A DNA stretch of 64,000 nt from Accumulibacter sp964420975 (GCA_964420975.1 CAYQVH010000008.1:1-64000), one strand, 5' to 3'. Shown: positions 1-8,150, numbered from the stretch's first letter. The notes: generated by a model not told the origin, from the letters alone. A program made the numbers and translations.

Positions 1-224
1 AACTCCACAGGCCACCTCTCCCCTTGATCTCACACAGAGAACAAATTTACCGTGCAGTCGATACCGCTCGGCATTGACAGAGCAAGTGCCAGGACGCAGA
101 ATGGCCGGTCGGCGCTTGTCGCGAAGTTCCTGGCGGGTCGGCTCATCGATCCAGAAGGTGCGGCCGGTTTGGCGGTGAGATACCGTCGGTTGTTTCAATC
201 GTCTTCAGGAAAGGAAAGAGAACT
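1..224. other. upstream region of phaB, no gene seen
   Basis: I see no convincing coding frame, RNA gene or strong promoter in this stretch. Its last bases carry a purine-rich ribosome binding site (aaggaaagaga) placed just before the phaB ATG. The rest may be the end of an upstream intergenic region; the window edge prevents saying whether another pha gene precedes it. Confidence 0.5.
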
Positions 225-968
225 ATGACGCAACGTGTTGCTTTGGTGACAGGAGCGATGGGCGGCATTGGTACCGCGATCTGCCAGGAACTGGTCAAGG
301 CCGGCCATAAGGTTGTCGCCGCCTATCATCCGGAGTTTGACAAACCGGAGGAGTGGAAACAGGCAATGTCGGCTGCGGGTTTCAACGACTTCATTTGCGT
401 CGCCGGAGATGTCTCGGATTTCGATTCGTGTGCTGCCATGGTCGCCGAGGCTGAAGCCAAGGCGGGGCCGATCGATATTCTGGTCAATAACGCCGGGATC
501 ACGCGCGACAAAATGTTCGCGCGGATGGAAACGGCGCAGTGGAACGCGGTCATCTCGACGAACCTCAACAGTTTGTTCAACATGACCAAGCAAGTGTCGT
601 CAAAGATGGCCGATCGCGGCTGGGGGCGGATCATCAATATCTCATCGGTCAATGGCTTGCGCGGACAGGCGGGGCAGACCAACTACTCGGCTGCCAAGGC
701 GGGCGTCATCGGCTTCACCAAAGCCCTGGCGGCTGAAGTGGCGGCCAAAGGCGTGACCGTAAACGCGATCACTCCGGGCTACGTCGCGACGCAGATGGTG
801 ATGGCGATCAAGCCCGAGATCCTGCAAAGCATCATCGACACCGTTCCGATGAAGCGCCTGGCGAAGCCGGAAGAGATCGGCGGCGCGTGCGTCTACCTCG
901 CTTCGGACATTGCCGGGTTCATGACCGGTTCGACCCTGAACATCTGCGGCGGTCTCTACTACCAGTAA
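225..968 (+). CDS. phaB: acetoacetyl-CoA reductase PhaB
   Basis: Cytoplasmic short-chain dehydrogenase of 247 residues. By family it reduces acetoacetyl-CoA with NADPH to (R)-3-hydroxybutyryl-CoA, the monomer for polyhydroxybutyrate synthase. Seen: the N-terminal nucleotide motif TGAMGGIG (about residues 9-16), NNAG near residue 88, and catalytic Tyr154-x3-Lys158 in YSAAK. Length is typical of PhaB. The ATG follows a purine-rich ribosome binding site, and a strong intrinsic terminator follows the gene at once. The neighbour phaR supports a PHA role rather than a general FabG role. phaA and phaC are not in this window. The PhaB/FabG distinction rests on context and overall resemblance, so some doubt remains. 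Confidence 0.93.
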   Translation: MTQRVALVTGAMGGIGTAICQELVKAGHKVVAAYHPEFDKPEEWKQAMSAAGFNDFICVAGDVSDFDSCAAMVAEAEAKAGPIDILVNNAGITRDKMFARMETAQWNAVISTNLNSLFNMTKQVSSKMADRGWGRIINISSVNGLRGQAGQTNYSAAKAGVIGFTKALAAEVAAKGVTVNAITPGYVATQMVMAIKPEILQSIIDTVPMKRLAKPEEIGGACVYLASDIAGFMTGSTLNICGGLYYQ

Positions 969-996
969 GCCCGTTATCGTGTGCGGTGGATGATCA

Positions 997-1026
997 ACAG
1001 GCTCCCAGGGGAGCCTGTTTTTTTTG
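997..1026 (+). terminator. intrinsic terminator after phaB
   Basis: A perfect GC-rich stem (acaggctccc / ggagcctgt around a short loop) is followed by a run of eight T on the plus strand. It begins about 30 bases after the phaB stop codon and separates phaB from phaR, which has its own -10 box just downstream. Confidence 0.92.
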
Positions 1027-1033
1027 CCTGAAG

Positions 1034-1056
1034 TATAATGGTGGTGCACCGCACCA
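1034..1056 (+). promoter_or_regulatory. phaR -10 box and start-site palindrome (candidate PhaR operator)
   Basis: A perfect TATAAT lies at 1034-1039. Three bases later is the perfect inverted repeat TGGTGC-acc-GCACCA (1042-1056), which would cover the transcription start. No good -35 is visible because that position falls near the phaB terminator. PhaR proteins are known to bind TGC-rich DNA and repress their own genes, so autoregulation here is a reasonable inference. Confidence 0.55.
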
Positions 1057-1109
1057 ACGGGTGCGAGCGATCCGGTGACTAGCCATCGCGCCATGGAGGA
1101 GCGAGCGTC

Positions 1110-1700
1110 ATGCCTGAACAGTTACGACTGATCAAGAAGTACCCCAATCGTCGTCTATATGACACGCGCACGAGTGCGTACATTACCTTAAGTGACGTCA
1201 AGGACCTTGTGCTTTCGCGCGAGAATTTCAACGTCGTAGACGCAAAAAGCGGCGACGATATTACGCGTGCCATTCTGCTGCAGATCATTCTTGAGGAAGA
1301 GGCCGCAGGCATCCCACTGTTTACCACCGATCTTCTCTCACAGATCATTCGGTTTTATGGGCATGCGATGCAGGGTATGCTCGGCAAGTACCTCGAAACC
1401 AACATCCGATCTTTCGTTGACTTTCAGAAGAAGCTGCAGGATCAGTCGCAACTGCTCTATGGTGAAAGCAGCAGTCAGATGCAGAGTGACATGTGGTCGC
1501 AGTTCATGAACCTGCAGGGACCGGCAATGCAGACCATGATGGCGACCTATATGGAGCAGAGCCGGAAGATGCTCCATCAGATGCAGGATCAGCTGAAGAC
1601 GCAGACGCGAACCCTGTTTACCAGCATCCCGTTGCCCGGATTTGCCGCGAACTCGTCGGACAACGAGAAGCCGGCGGATGGCGATCGTCCAAAATCGTGA
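1110..1700 (+). CDS. phaR: polyhydroxyalkanoate synthesis repressor PhaR
   Basis: A 196-residue DNA- and PHA-binding regulator. By family it represses phasin and its own gene until PHA granules titrate it away. Seen: the highly conserved N-terminal PHB_acc_N region beginning LRLIKKYPNRRLYDT near residue 5, followed by the helical PHB_acc segments with LFTTDLLSQIIRFYG near residue 70. The C-terminal third is Gln/Met-rich and less conserved, as usual. The ATG at 1110 follows an AGGAG-like site. It sits after phaB but is separated from it by a terminator, so it is probably transcribed alone from the TATAAT at 1034, with a palindrome that could be its own operator. Confidence 0.95.
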   Translation: MPEQLRLIKKYPNRRLYDTRTSAYITLSDVKDLVLSRENFNVVDAKSGDDITRAILLQIILEEEAAGIPLFTTDLLSQIIRFYGHAMQGMLGKYLETNIRSFVDFQKKLQDQSQLLYGESSSQMQSDMWSQFMNLQGPAMQTMMATYMEQSRKMLHQMQDQLKTQTRTLFTSIPLPGFAANSSDNEKPADGDRPKS

Positions 1701-1778
1701 CCGCAACACGAGCCGCATGGTGTGGCGATTGTTCGTCGCCGCGTCGTCTGCTGGCCACGAATCCCTGCGTTCTAGACC

Positions 1779-2984
1779 CTATCTGAGCAGGGCGACGTAA
1801 GTGGCAGCGATGATCGCTGTCGTAATTACCCCGCTGATGTTCGCGCCGAGCGCTTGCGGCATGACGATCGCCCTCGCGTTGGCCGAGCTGGCAACCTTCT
1901 GAACGATCTTCGCGGTCGTCGGCACGCAACTCACTCCGGCAATCCCGATGATCGGGTTGAACTTGCCACCGCTCCAGAAATAGAGAAGATAGCCCCCGAG
2001 TAGCCCGCCGAGGGCCGAGATCGTCAAGGCCAGCATGCCGAGGAGCAAGAGCTTGAGCACGGTCGGCTCGAGCAGCGTGTTGGCTTCGCAGAGAACGCCC
2101 AGCGTGAGGCCGAGAAAGAACGTCGCCGCGTAAAGGAAGACCTCGCTCAGGAGCTTGTTGAAGGCTTCGATGCCGCTTTCCCGCACCGCGACACCGAGGA
2201 AGAGCGAGAAGAAGAGTGGAGCGGCAACCGGGAACAGCAGGCAAAGCAAGGTGCAGGCGATGACCGCAAAGGTCAGCTTCTGCTGGCGACTGATCTTCGG
2301 TCCGCGATCGTCAGCCATATTGATGCCACGCAGATGCTCGGGCACCAGCCACTTGATCAGGTACGGGTAGGCGCCATAAGTCAGGCCAAGGTAGAGGTAA
2401 CCAACCACCGTAATCGGAACGAACAAGTCTTTGGCGAGGACCAGCGACGTAAACAACACCATCGGTCCGTCGGCGCCGCCAATGGTCGCCACCGCGGCCG
2501 ACTGGTTTTCATTCAGGCCAAGCGCGACGGCAATCGGAAAAACGGCAATCGTCCCCAGCTCCGCGAACAGGGCGATGAACATGCTTTGAAAGGGACGCGC
2601 CATGACGTAACCGACGTCCAGAAGGACGCCGATCCCCATGAAGACCAGGCAGGCGATCAGGCCGTTGCTGAAGGTCAGCGTATAAACCGGCTGCAACCAG
2701 TCGATCTGCATGATATTGACCAGATCGATCGGATCCGACAACAGCGGGTCAACAAACAGGGTTCCCATCTTTTTGGCTTCGAGGAACATGACGCCCGCGT
2801 TGACCGACGACATCCCGAGCCCCATGGGAATCATCAACAGGGGCTCGAGGACGTTTTTCGAGCCCAGATAGATGAGCAGGAAGCCGAGCAGCATCAGGAA
2901 GATGCGCCCGAACATGATTTTTGGCTCCGAGGCTGCCAAGGTGGCGATCCCCTGGAACAGGTCGAGAAAACTAATCCCTTCCAT
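1779..2984 (-). CDS. mmdB: methylmalonyl-CoA decarboxylase, sodium-pumping membrane subunit (MmdB/OadB family)
   Basis: A 401-residue polytopic membrane protein of the OadB/GcdB/MmdB family. This subunit accepts carboxybiotin, decarboxylates it and exports sodium ions. Seen: around nine to ten hydrophobic segments, the N-terminal FQGIATL region, and the conserved GGADGPMVLFTSL stretch near residue 190 with the GKFNPIIGIAGVSCVPTTAK stretch near residue 345, which in the family carry residues for Na+ coupling. It is the last gene of a reverse-strand operon with mmdA, mmdD and mmdC. The sequence alone could equally be called OadB; the carboxyltransferase partner (PccB-like, not OadA-like) decides for methylmalonyl-CoA. 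It ends about 80 bases from the convergent phaR. Confidence 0.9.
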   Translation of the reverse strand: MEGISFLDLFQGIATLAASEPKIMFGRIFLMLLGFLLIYLGSKNVLEPLLMIPMGLGMSSVNAGVMFLEAKKMGTLFVDPLLSDPIDLVNIMQIDWLQPVYTLTFSNGLIACLVFMGIGVLLDVGYVMARPFQSMFIALFAELGTIAVFPIAVALGLNENQSAAVATIGGADGPMVLFTSLVLAKDLFVPITVVGYLYLGLTYGAYPYLIKWLVPEHLRGINMADDRGPKISRQQKLTFAVIACTLLCLLFPVAAPLFFSLFLGVAVRESGIEAFNKLLSEVFLYAATFFLGLTLGVLCEANTLLEPTVLKLLLLGMLALTISALGGLLGGYLLYFWSGGKFNPIIGIAGVSCVPTTAKIVQKVASSANARAIVMPQALGANISGVITTAIIAATYVALLR

Positions 2985-3088
2985 ACGCTTGAGTCCTCAC
3001 GCAGTGCGCCGAGCGCAGAAGGCTCGCGCTTCCAATAGTCGGTGGTCAGTGGCGAAGGGCGCGGCGTTGCCGCGCGAGGAGGCCTGGC

Positions 3089-3487
3089 TCAGGCGATCGT
3101 AACCAGTGGCTGTCCCCCCTCGACCGCGTCTCCTGGCTTGACCAGGACGCGCGTGACCTGGCCGGCACGGCTCGACGTCACCGGGGTTTTCATCTTCATC
3201 GCTTCCAGCACCAGCAGACGGTCTCCGACGGCGACCGCCTGTCCGACCTTGACGTCAACCTCGACGACCACTCCGCCCATGCCGGCGACTTCGTCGCCAG
3301 CGCCGGCCGCCGGAGCAGCCGACGGTGCGGGCGCCGGGGGCGCGGCGGTCGTTGCGCCGGCACTGCTGGCAGCCGGCGCGGCGGCAACCGCGGGCGCTAC
3401 CGACGAGCTTGCGGCGCCAGCCGTCAGTTCGAGCACGCTCACCTCGTATTCGCGTCCGTTGACCGTCACCTTGAATTGTCTTGGCAT
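3089..3487 (-). CDS. mmdC: biotin carrier subunit of the decarboxylase (MmdC)
   Basis: A 132-residue biotinyl carrier protein. Biotin on this subunit takes CO2 from the carboxyltransferase and hands it to the membrane subunit. Seen: an N-terminal beta segment (MPRQFKVTVNGREYEVSV), a long Ala/Pro linker (about residues 25-65), and a C-terminal biotinyl domain with the motif EAMKMKTP, in which Lys98 is the expected biotinylation site. The ATG at 3487 follows AGGAGCAAGTC and is only 17 bases after the mmdD stop, so translation is probably coupled. The frame stays open well upstream, but upstream starts would run through mmdD and are not credible. Length and linker match stand-alone MmdC/GcdC carriers. 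Confidence 0.92.
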   Translation of the reverse strand: MPRQFKVTVNGREYEVSVLELTAGAASSSVAPAVAAAPAASSAGATTAAPPAPAPSAAPAAGAGDEVAGMGGVVVEVDVKVGQAVAVGDRLLVLEAMKMKTPVTSSRAGQVTRVLVKPGDAVEGGQPLVTIA

Positions 3488-3504
3488 GACTTGCTCCTGT
3501 CCTG

Positions 3505-3837
3505 TTATCGAGGGCCGCGGCTGGCAGCCCCTGGTGTGTGGGAAGAGTGCTGGGCGCTGCGGCCACCGCTCGCCCAGCCATGAGTTGTGGGGGTAATGTG
3601 GAGTATGCGGTGCGGTCCCATGGCGACGAAGATCGCTGCCGAGAGAGCGGCAACGTCTTCGTCGGGAACGCCGAGCCCGATTGGACACACGGTACCGGTC
3701 GGTATCTCGGCCGGCTTCGCTTTCTCGATGCGGGCCGTGAGAGCAACGAGCACCTTGATGACCAGCGCCACCAGCAAGGAGATGACGATGGCGATACCGT
3801 AAACCTGCAGCGACTTGATGATGGCAGCAGTAACCAT
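3505..3837 (-). CDS. mmdD: decarboxylase small membrane subunit (MmdD/OadG family)
   Basis: A 110-residue protein with one N-terminal transmembrane helix (about residues 8-33), followed by a hydrophilic tail. This is the layout of OadG/MmdD subunits, which hold the soluble carboxyltransferase and carrier to the membrane subunit. The conserved C-terminal block VPDEDVAALSAAIFVAMGPHRILHI, given here in part, is the family hallmark that typically ends in an MGPHRI-like motif. The last 30 residues, rich in Ser, Gly and His, look like a non-conserved extension. It lies between mmdA and mmdC with short gaps. Small size and low conservation make the family call depend partly on position in the operon. 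Confidence 0.85.
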   Translation of the reverse strand: MVTAAIIKSLQVYGIAIVISLLVALVIKVLVALTARIEKAKPAEIPTGTVCPIGLGVPDEDVAALSAAIFVAMGPHRILHITPTTHGWASGGRSAQHSSHTPGAASRGPR

Positions 3838-3861
3838 AGTGGCGCGTCCTTCGGTGGGGCC

Positions 3862-5415
3862 TTACATCGGAATGTTGCCGTGCTTCTTCGCGGGCCTCAG
3901 TTCCCGCTTGTCGAGCACCTTGCGCAGCGCCAGGGCGACCATCCAGCGCGTATCCTGCGGCTCGATGACGTCGGTAATGTAGAAGTTGCTGGCCGAAGCA
4001 TAGGGCGAGGCGAACTCGTCGCGGTATTCCTGCGCCAGCTCCGCGGCACGCGCCGGCCGGTCCTCTGCCTGGTCGAGTTCCTTGCGATAAAGAATCTTGA
4101 CCGCGGCTTCGGCGCCCATGACGGCGATCTCGGCGGTCGGCCAAGCGTACACCATATCGGCTCCCATCTCCTGACTGCACATCGCCAGATACGAGCCGCC
4201 GTACGCCTTACGCAGGATGACCGTGATCTTCGGTGCGGTGCACGACCCGTAAGCAGAGAGCATCTTTGCGCCGTGACGAATGATGCCTCCGCGCTCCTGC
4301 TCGACGCCCGGAAGAAAACCGGGGACGTCGACCAGGGTGACCACCGGGACGTTGAAAATGTTGCACGTACGAACGAAGCGGGCGACCTTGTCGGCCGCGT
4401 TGAGATCGAGCGCGCCGGCCATTACCATCGGTTGATTGGCGACGATGCCGACCACCACGCCGCTGATGCGCGCGAAGCCGACGATGACATTACGCGCGAA
4501 CCCCGCGTGTACTTCGAGCAACTGCCCGCCATCGACGACGCGCCGGATGACCGCGTACATGTCGAGGGGTTCGGACGGACTTTCGGGGATGCAGTCGTTG
4601 ATACCCGGGTCTTCCATTTCCTCGATCGGTGCGGCGAGGTTGTGCGGCGGATCCTCGGTGTTGTTTGCCGGCAGGTACGAAAGGATCTGCTTGACCAGCT
4701 CGATCGCGTGGCGATCGTCCTCGGCAACGAAATGGGCGTTGCCGCTGACCGTCGAGTGCATTTCGGCTCCGCCGACTTCAGCCATGGTTGTCGCGCGACC
4801 CGTAACGGCCTTGATGACTTCCGGCCCGGTGAGGAACATGTGCGCGTGGTTCCGGGTCATGATCACGAAGTCCATCAGCGCCGGCGAGTAGGCGGCGCCC
4901 CCGGCACAGGGACCGCAAATCACGGCAATCTGTGGGACGACGCCGGAAAGCAGAACGTTGGCGTAGAAGACGTCACCGTAACCAGACAAGGCATCGACGC
5001 CTTCCTGAATGCGGGCGCCGCCGGAATCCTTGAAGGCGACCAGCGGGACGCCGGTTTTCAGGGCGTGGCGCATGATGCGCGTGATCTTGCGCGCCTGCAT
5101 CTTGCCCAGCGTTCCGGCGACGACTTGAAAGTCCTGACTGAAGGCGGCGATCTGCAGACTGCCAACGTAGCCGGTCCCGGCGATTACCCCGTCGGCCGGG
5201 AGCACTCGGCCGCCCAAGCCAAAATGCGTCGCCGCATGCGAGGCGTGCAGACCGAGTTCCTGAAAGGTGCCCTCATCATAGAGCGTGAGCAGCCGCTCGC
5301 GTGCCGACAGCAAGCCCTTGGCATGTAAGGCCTCCAGCTTCTCCGGACTGACGTGCTCAGCCAGTTTCGCGCGCTTTGCGCGCAGCCTGTCGATCAACTC
5401 GGGTCGTATCGTCAT
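3862..5415 (-). CDS. mmdA: methylmalonyl-CoA decarboxylase carboxyltransferase subunit (MmdA)
   Basis: A 517-residue carboxyltransferase of the propionyl-CoA carboxylase beta type. It would move the carboxyl group of (S)-methylmalonyl-CoA to biotin on MmdC and release propionyl-CoA. Seen: two crotonase-like halves, with the acyl-CoA oxyanion-hole motifs SGGARIQEGVDAL (about residue 128) and GPCAGGAAYSPA (about residue 167), and the second-half PGFLPGVEQERGGIIRHGAKML (about residue 367) quoted in part. Length matches MmdA/PccB. No biotin carboxylase gene is nearby, which with mmdB, mmdC and mmdD in the same operon argues for a decarboxylase pump rather than an ATP-dependent propionyl-CoA carboxylase. 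It is the first gene of the operon. Confidence 0.9.
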   Translation of the reverse strand: MTIRPELIDRLRAKRAKLAEHVSPEKLEALHAKGLLSARERLLTLYDEGTFQELGLHASHAATHFGLGGRVLPADGVIAGTGYVGSLQIAAFSQDFQVVAGTLGKMQARKITRIMRHALKTGVPLVAFKDSGGARIQEGVDALSGYGDVFYANVLLSGVVPQIAVICGPCAGGAAYSPALMDFVIMTRNHAHMFLTGPEVIKAVTGRATTMAEVGGAEMHSTVSGNAHFVAEDDRHAIELVKQILSYLPANNTEDPPHNLAAPIEEMEDPGINDCIPESPSEPLDMYAVIRRVVDGGQLLEVHAGFARNVIVGFARISGVVVGIVANQPMVMAGALDLNAADKVARFVRTCNIFNVPVVTLVDVPGFLPGVEQERGGIIRHGAKMLSAYGSCTAPKITVILRKAYGGSYLAMCSQEMGADMVYAWPTAEIAVMGAEAAVKILYRKELDQAEDRPARAAELAQEYRDEFASPYASASNFYITDVIEPQDTRWMVALALRKVLDKRELRPAKKHGNIPM

Positions 5416-5800
5416 TGGGCTTCCTAACTAGTTATTGTCCGTGGTCTCTGTGGGAGTAGGTGCTCGGGCTCCTGCAGCTGAACGCCATCCGCGCCTAACG
5501 GTGGGACAGTATCCCTGTTTTTTTTTGTGTTGACCAGCGAGGGTCGATTCGTCAGCGGGATCGATCCCGGTGTGTTGCCGCGGTCACCCCCTGGCTGAGC
5601 GGGGACGGCCCGTCAACCGGGACAGGCTGCCAGGCTTGGGCAAAAACAGTCGCCCCACAGGGGTGGTGTGCGTTGCGCGGATGATAGTCGGTCGGCCGGT
5701 CTGAGTCGGTTACGGCGACCGACTCCTGGCGTACAATGCGGCTGCCGCTCTAGGTTTCACCGGTTGTCGCCTATCCGCTGCAGGTCGTTGGCGCTGCCAC
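5416..5800. other. intergenic region upstream of mmdA, contains an inverted repeat
   Basis: No gene is supported here. The stretch should hold the mmdA promoter on the minus strand; the best candidate -10 (GATACT near 5510, minus strand) has no convincing -35. A tract of nine T lies at about 5518-5526. A perfect inverted repeat, GAGTCGGT-7 bases-ACCGACTC, occupies 5703-5725 and is followed by TACAAT at 5732-5737 on the plus strand. I cannot assign a transcript to it. Confidence 0.5.
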
Positions 5801-5826
5801 AAAAAAGCCTCGCTGTGGCGAGGCCT
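5801..5826 (-). terminator. intrinsic terminator of tRNA-Leu
   Basis: Read on the minus strand, a seven-base-pair GC stem (gcctcgc / gcgaggc) with a four-base loop is followed by six T. It starts nine bases beyond the encoded CCA end of the tRNA, the expected place for a tRNA terminator. Confidence 0.93.
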
Positions 5827-5834
5827 TCTGTTCA

Positions 5835-5921
5835 TGGTGCCCAAGAGAGGAATCGAACCTCCACGGTGTTGCCACCACTAGGACCTGAACCTAGCGCGTC
5901 TACCAATTTCGCCACCTGGGC
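5835..5921 (-). tRNA. tRNA-Leu(CAG)
   Basis: An 87-base class II tRNA with encoded CCA. On the minus strand it begins GCCCAGGTGGCG and ends TTGGGCACCA, so the acceptor arms GCCCAGG / TTTGGGC-type pair. The anticodon arm CTAGG-TTCAGGT-CCTAG gives anticodon CAG (5885-5887), reading CUG leucine codons. The T arm contains GGTTCGATTCC, and a long variable arm is present as leucine tRNAs require. A near-consensus promoter lies just upstream and an intrinsic terminator just downstream, so it is a single-gene unit. Confidence 0.97.
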
Positions 5922-5939
5922 TTGTCCGGCGAAGGCGGA

Positions 5940-5967
5940 ATTCTATAGGAAGAGAAGCAGATGTCAA
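5940..5967 (-). promoter_or_regulatory. sigma-70 promoter of tRNA-Leu, overlapping the rnr start
   Basis: On the minus strand TTGACA (5967-5962) and TAGAAT (5945-5940) are spaced by 16 bases. The expected start near 5933 gives a leader of about 12 bases before the tRNA. The -35 box covers the first codons of rnr on the other strand, so the two units share this DNA. Confidence 0.85.
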
Positions 5968-8132
5968 TAACGAAACGCTCGGCGATTCGCCGTCGCGACC
6001 CCTGGCTTGAGCGCGAGCAGGAAAGGTATGCGCAGCCGCTGCCGTCTCGCCAGTTTATCTTGCAGGTGCTCGAAGAGCAGGCCAGACCGGTTGCGCTGGA
6101 CGCCCTTTGCTTGTTGCTCGACGTCGAGGATGTTGAACGCGAGGCGTTTTTGCGCCGCTTGGCGGCGATGGAGCGCGAGGCGCAGTTGCTGCGCACACGC
6201 AAGGGCTCGTACCTTCTTCCCGAGCGTGCGAACTTGATTGCCGGGCGCGTCGAAGGCCATCCCGACGGTTATGGCTTCCTGGTTCCCGATGATGCCGGTG
6301 ACGACCTGTTTCTTGAGGCGCGGCAGATGTCGAAAGTGCTGCATGGCGATCGGGCGCTGGTGCGCGTCGTCGGCGTCGATCGTCGAGGGCGGCGCGAGGC
6401 GGTGATCGTCGAAGTGCTGTCGCGGGCCAATCGTCGTGTCGTCGGACGGGTTCTGATCGAACACGGGATTACGCTGGTCGTGCCCGAGAACCGCCGGATC
6501 AACCAGGACATACTGGTCGCCCCCGACGGCGGTCTGCCCGCGAGCTCAGGCCAAGTTGTTACCGTCGAAATCATCGAGCAGCCCGACCGGCACGCGAAGC
6601 CGGTCGGCCGCGTCGTTGAGGTGCTGGGCGCTTACGCCGACCCAGGCATGGAGATCGAGATCGCATTGCGCAAGTACGATCTGCCATTTGAATTTTCCAG
6701 CGCCGCACTGGCGGAAGCGGCCGCCTATCCGGCGACGCTGAGCGCCGCCGAAAGCGAAGGGCGGACCGACTTGCGGCACTTGCCGTTGCTGACCATTGAC
6801 GGCGAGACGGCGCGGGACTTTGACGATGCCGTCTTTGCGGAAAAGAATGAACGCGGCTGGCGCCTGGTCGTCGCGATCGGCGATGTCAGCCATTACGTGC
6901 CGCCTGACAGTGCGCTTGATCGCGCCGCGCGCGAACGCGGCAACTCGGTGTACTTCCCGCGGCGGGTGATTCCGATGCTGCCGGAAAGGCTCGCCAACGA
7001 CCTCTGCTCACTCAACCCCGAGGTCGATCGCCCGGCGCTGGTTTGCGATATGCAGGTCGATGCTCACGGCGAGATCGTCAGCTACCGCTTTTACGCGGCG
7101 GTCTTTCGTTCACGGGCGCGACTGACCTACGAGCAGGTGTGGGGCTGGCTCGCAGGCCTCGAAGACGCCGCCAACGATCGCGACCGGGAATTGCAGCCCC
7201 ACCTGCAGGCACTTTACGGCGTGTACTTGGTGCTTGGCGAGGCGCGTGACCGACGCGGCGCGATCGACTTCGAGACCGTGGAAACGACGCTGACGTTTAA
7301 CGCCGAAGGCAAGATCGCGACGATTGTCCCGTCGATTCGCAACGATGCGCATCGTGTGGTCGAAGAGTGCATGTTGGCGGCGAACGTTTGTGCGTCGGCT
7401 TTCCTCCGAGCGCACGGACATCCTGGCCTGTATCGTGTCCACGAAGGTCCGACGCCCGAGAAACTCGAATCGCTGCGCGCGTTTCTCAGAGAGTTCGGTC
7501 TCCAGCTCGGTGGCGGGAAAGAGCCGAAAGCGAAGGATTATGCTGTTCTGATGACGCAGACCAAGGCACGCCCTGACGCCCAGTTGCTACAGACGGTGAT
7601 GCTGCGTTCGCTGCGTCAGGCGGTCTACAGTCCGCATAACGTTGGGCATTTCGGACTCTCGTACGAGCATTACACGCACTTTACGTCACCGATACGGCGT
7701 TACCCCGACTTGCTGGTGCACCGGTCGATCAAGGCGTTGCTGGCAGGCGGTCGTTACCCGGCTGGCAACTGGGAAGAGATCGGCGCCCACTGTTCGATGA
7801 CCGAGCGGCGAGCCGACGAGGCGACACGAGACGTTGGCAACTGGCTCAAGTGCTACTACATGCGTGACCGAATCGGAGAGTTTTTCGCGGGGACGATTTC
7901 AGCCGTAGTCCCGTTCGGCGTTTTCGTCGTTCTCGATGCGGTGTACGTCGAGGGTCTGGTTCATGTCTCGGAACTCGGCGAGGAGTACTTCCGCTACGAT
8001 GCCGTCAAGCACCAGATGTTCGGCGAACGGACGGGCAAACGTTTCCGGCTTGGTGATCGTCTTGAGGTGAAGGTCGTTCGCGCCGATCTCGAAAGCGGAC
8101 GCATCGACTTTCAGCTGTCCCGGGGCGGGTGA
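5961..8132 (+). CDS. rnr: ribonuclease R
   Basis: A 723-residue processive 3'-5' exoribonuclease of the RNase II/R family, able by family to degrade structured RNA and act in RNA quality control. Seen: an N-terminal helix-turn-helix-like RNase R domain (to about residue 75), cold-shock/OB domains, the RNB catalytic domain with the aspartate cluster in DGETARDFDDAVF (about residues 272-284), and a C-terminal S1 domain (about residues 637-720). The Lys-rich tail common in enteric RNase R is nearly absent; the protein stops right after the S1 domain. The ATG follows AGGAAGAG. It starts 40 bases from the divergent tRNA-Leu. A NapF-like gene follows after 18 bases. Confidence 0.95.
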   Translation: MSITKRSAIRRRDPWLEREQERYAQPLPSRQFILQVLEEQARPVALDALCLLLDVEDVEREAFLRRLAAMEREAQLLRTRKGSYLLPERANLIAGRVEGHPDGYGFLVPDDAGDDLFLEARQMSKVLHGDRALVRVVGVDRRGRREAVIVEVLSRANRRVVGRVLIEHGITLVVPENRRINQDILVAPDGGLPASSGQVVTVEIIEQPDRHAKPVGRVVEVLGAYADPGMEIEIALRKYDLPFEFSSAALAEAAAYPATLSAAESEGRTDLRHLPLLTIDGETARDFDDAVFAEKNERGWRLVVAIGDVSHYVPPDSALDRAARERGNSVYFPRRVIPMLPERLANDLCSLNPEVDRPALVCDMQVDAHGEIVSYRFYAAVFRSRARLTYEQVWGWLAGLEDAANDRDRELQPHLQALYGVYLVLGEARDRRGAIDFETVETTLTFNAEGKIATIVPSIRNDAHRVVEECMLAANVCASAFLRAHGHPGLYRVHEGPTPEKLESLRAFLREFGLQLGGGKEPKAKDYAVLMTQTKARPDAQLLQTVMLRSLRQAVYSPHNVGHFGLSYEHYTHFTSPIRRYPDLLVHRSIKALLAGGRYPAGNWEEIGAHCSMTERRADEATRDVGNWLKCYYMRDRIGEFFAGTISAVVPFGVFVVLDAVYVEGLVHVSELGEEYFRYDAVKHQMFGERTGKRFRLGDRLEVKVVRADLESGRIDFQLSRGG

Positions 8133-8150
8133 CGTGGCGGCGACGGTCTC

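Noticed and set aside
3538..5328. 596-codon open frame on the plus strand opposite mmdA and mmdD
   Set aside because: It is antisense to well-matched decarboxylase genes. GC-rich third positions leave the opposite strand open by chance, and the translation has no domain or typical composition.
1779..5415. Oxaloacetate decarboxylase as the name for the membrane pump operon
   Set aside because: The carboxyltransferase is PccB-like with acyl-CoA motifs, not an OadA-type enzyme, and the biotin carrier is a separate protein. Methylmalonyl-CoA decarboxylase fits better.
5505..5530. Intrinsic terminator at the nine-T tract on the plus strand
   Set aside because: Only a four-base-pair stem can form before the T tract, and no gene upstream on that strand needs it.
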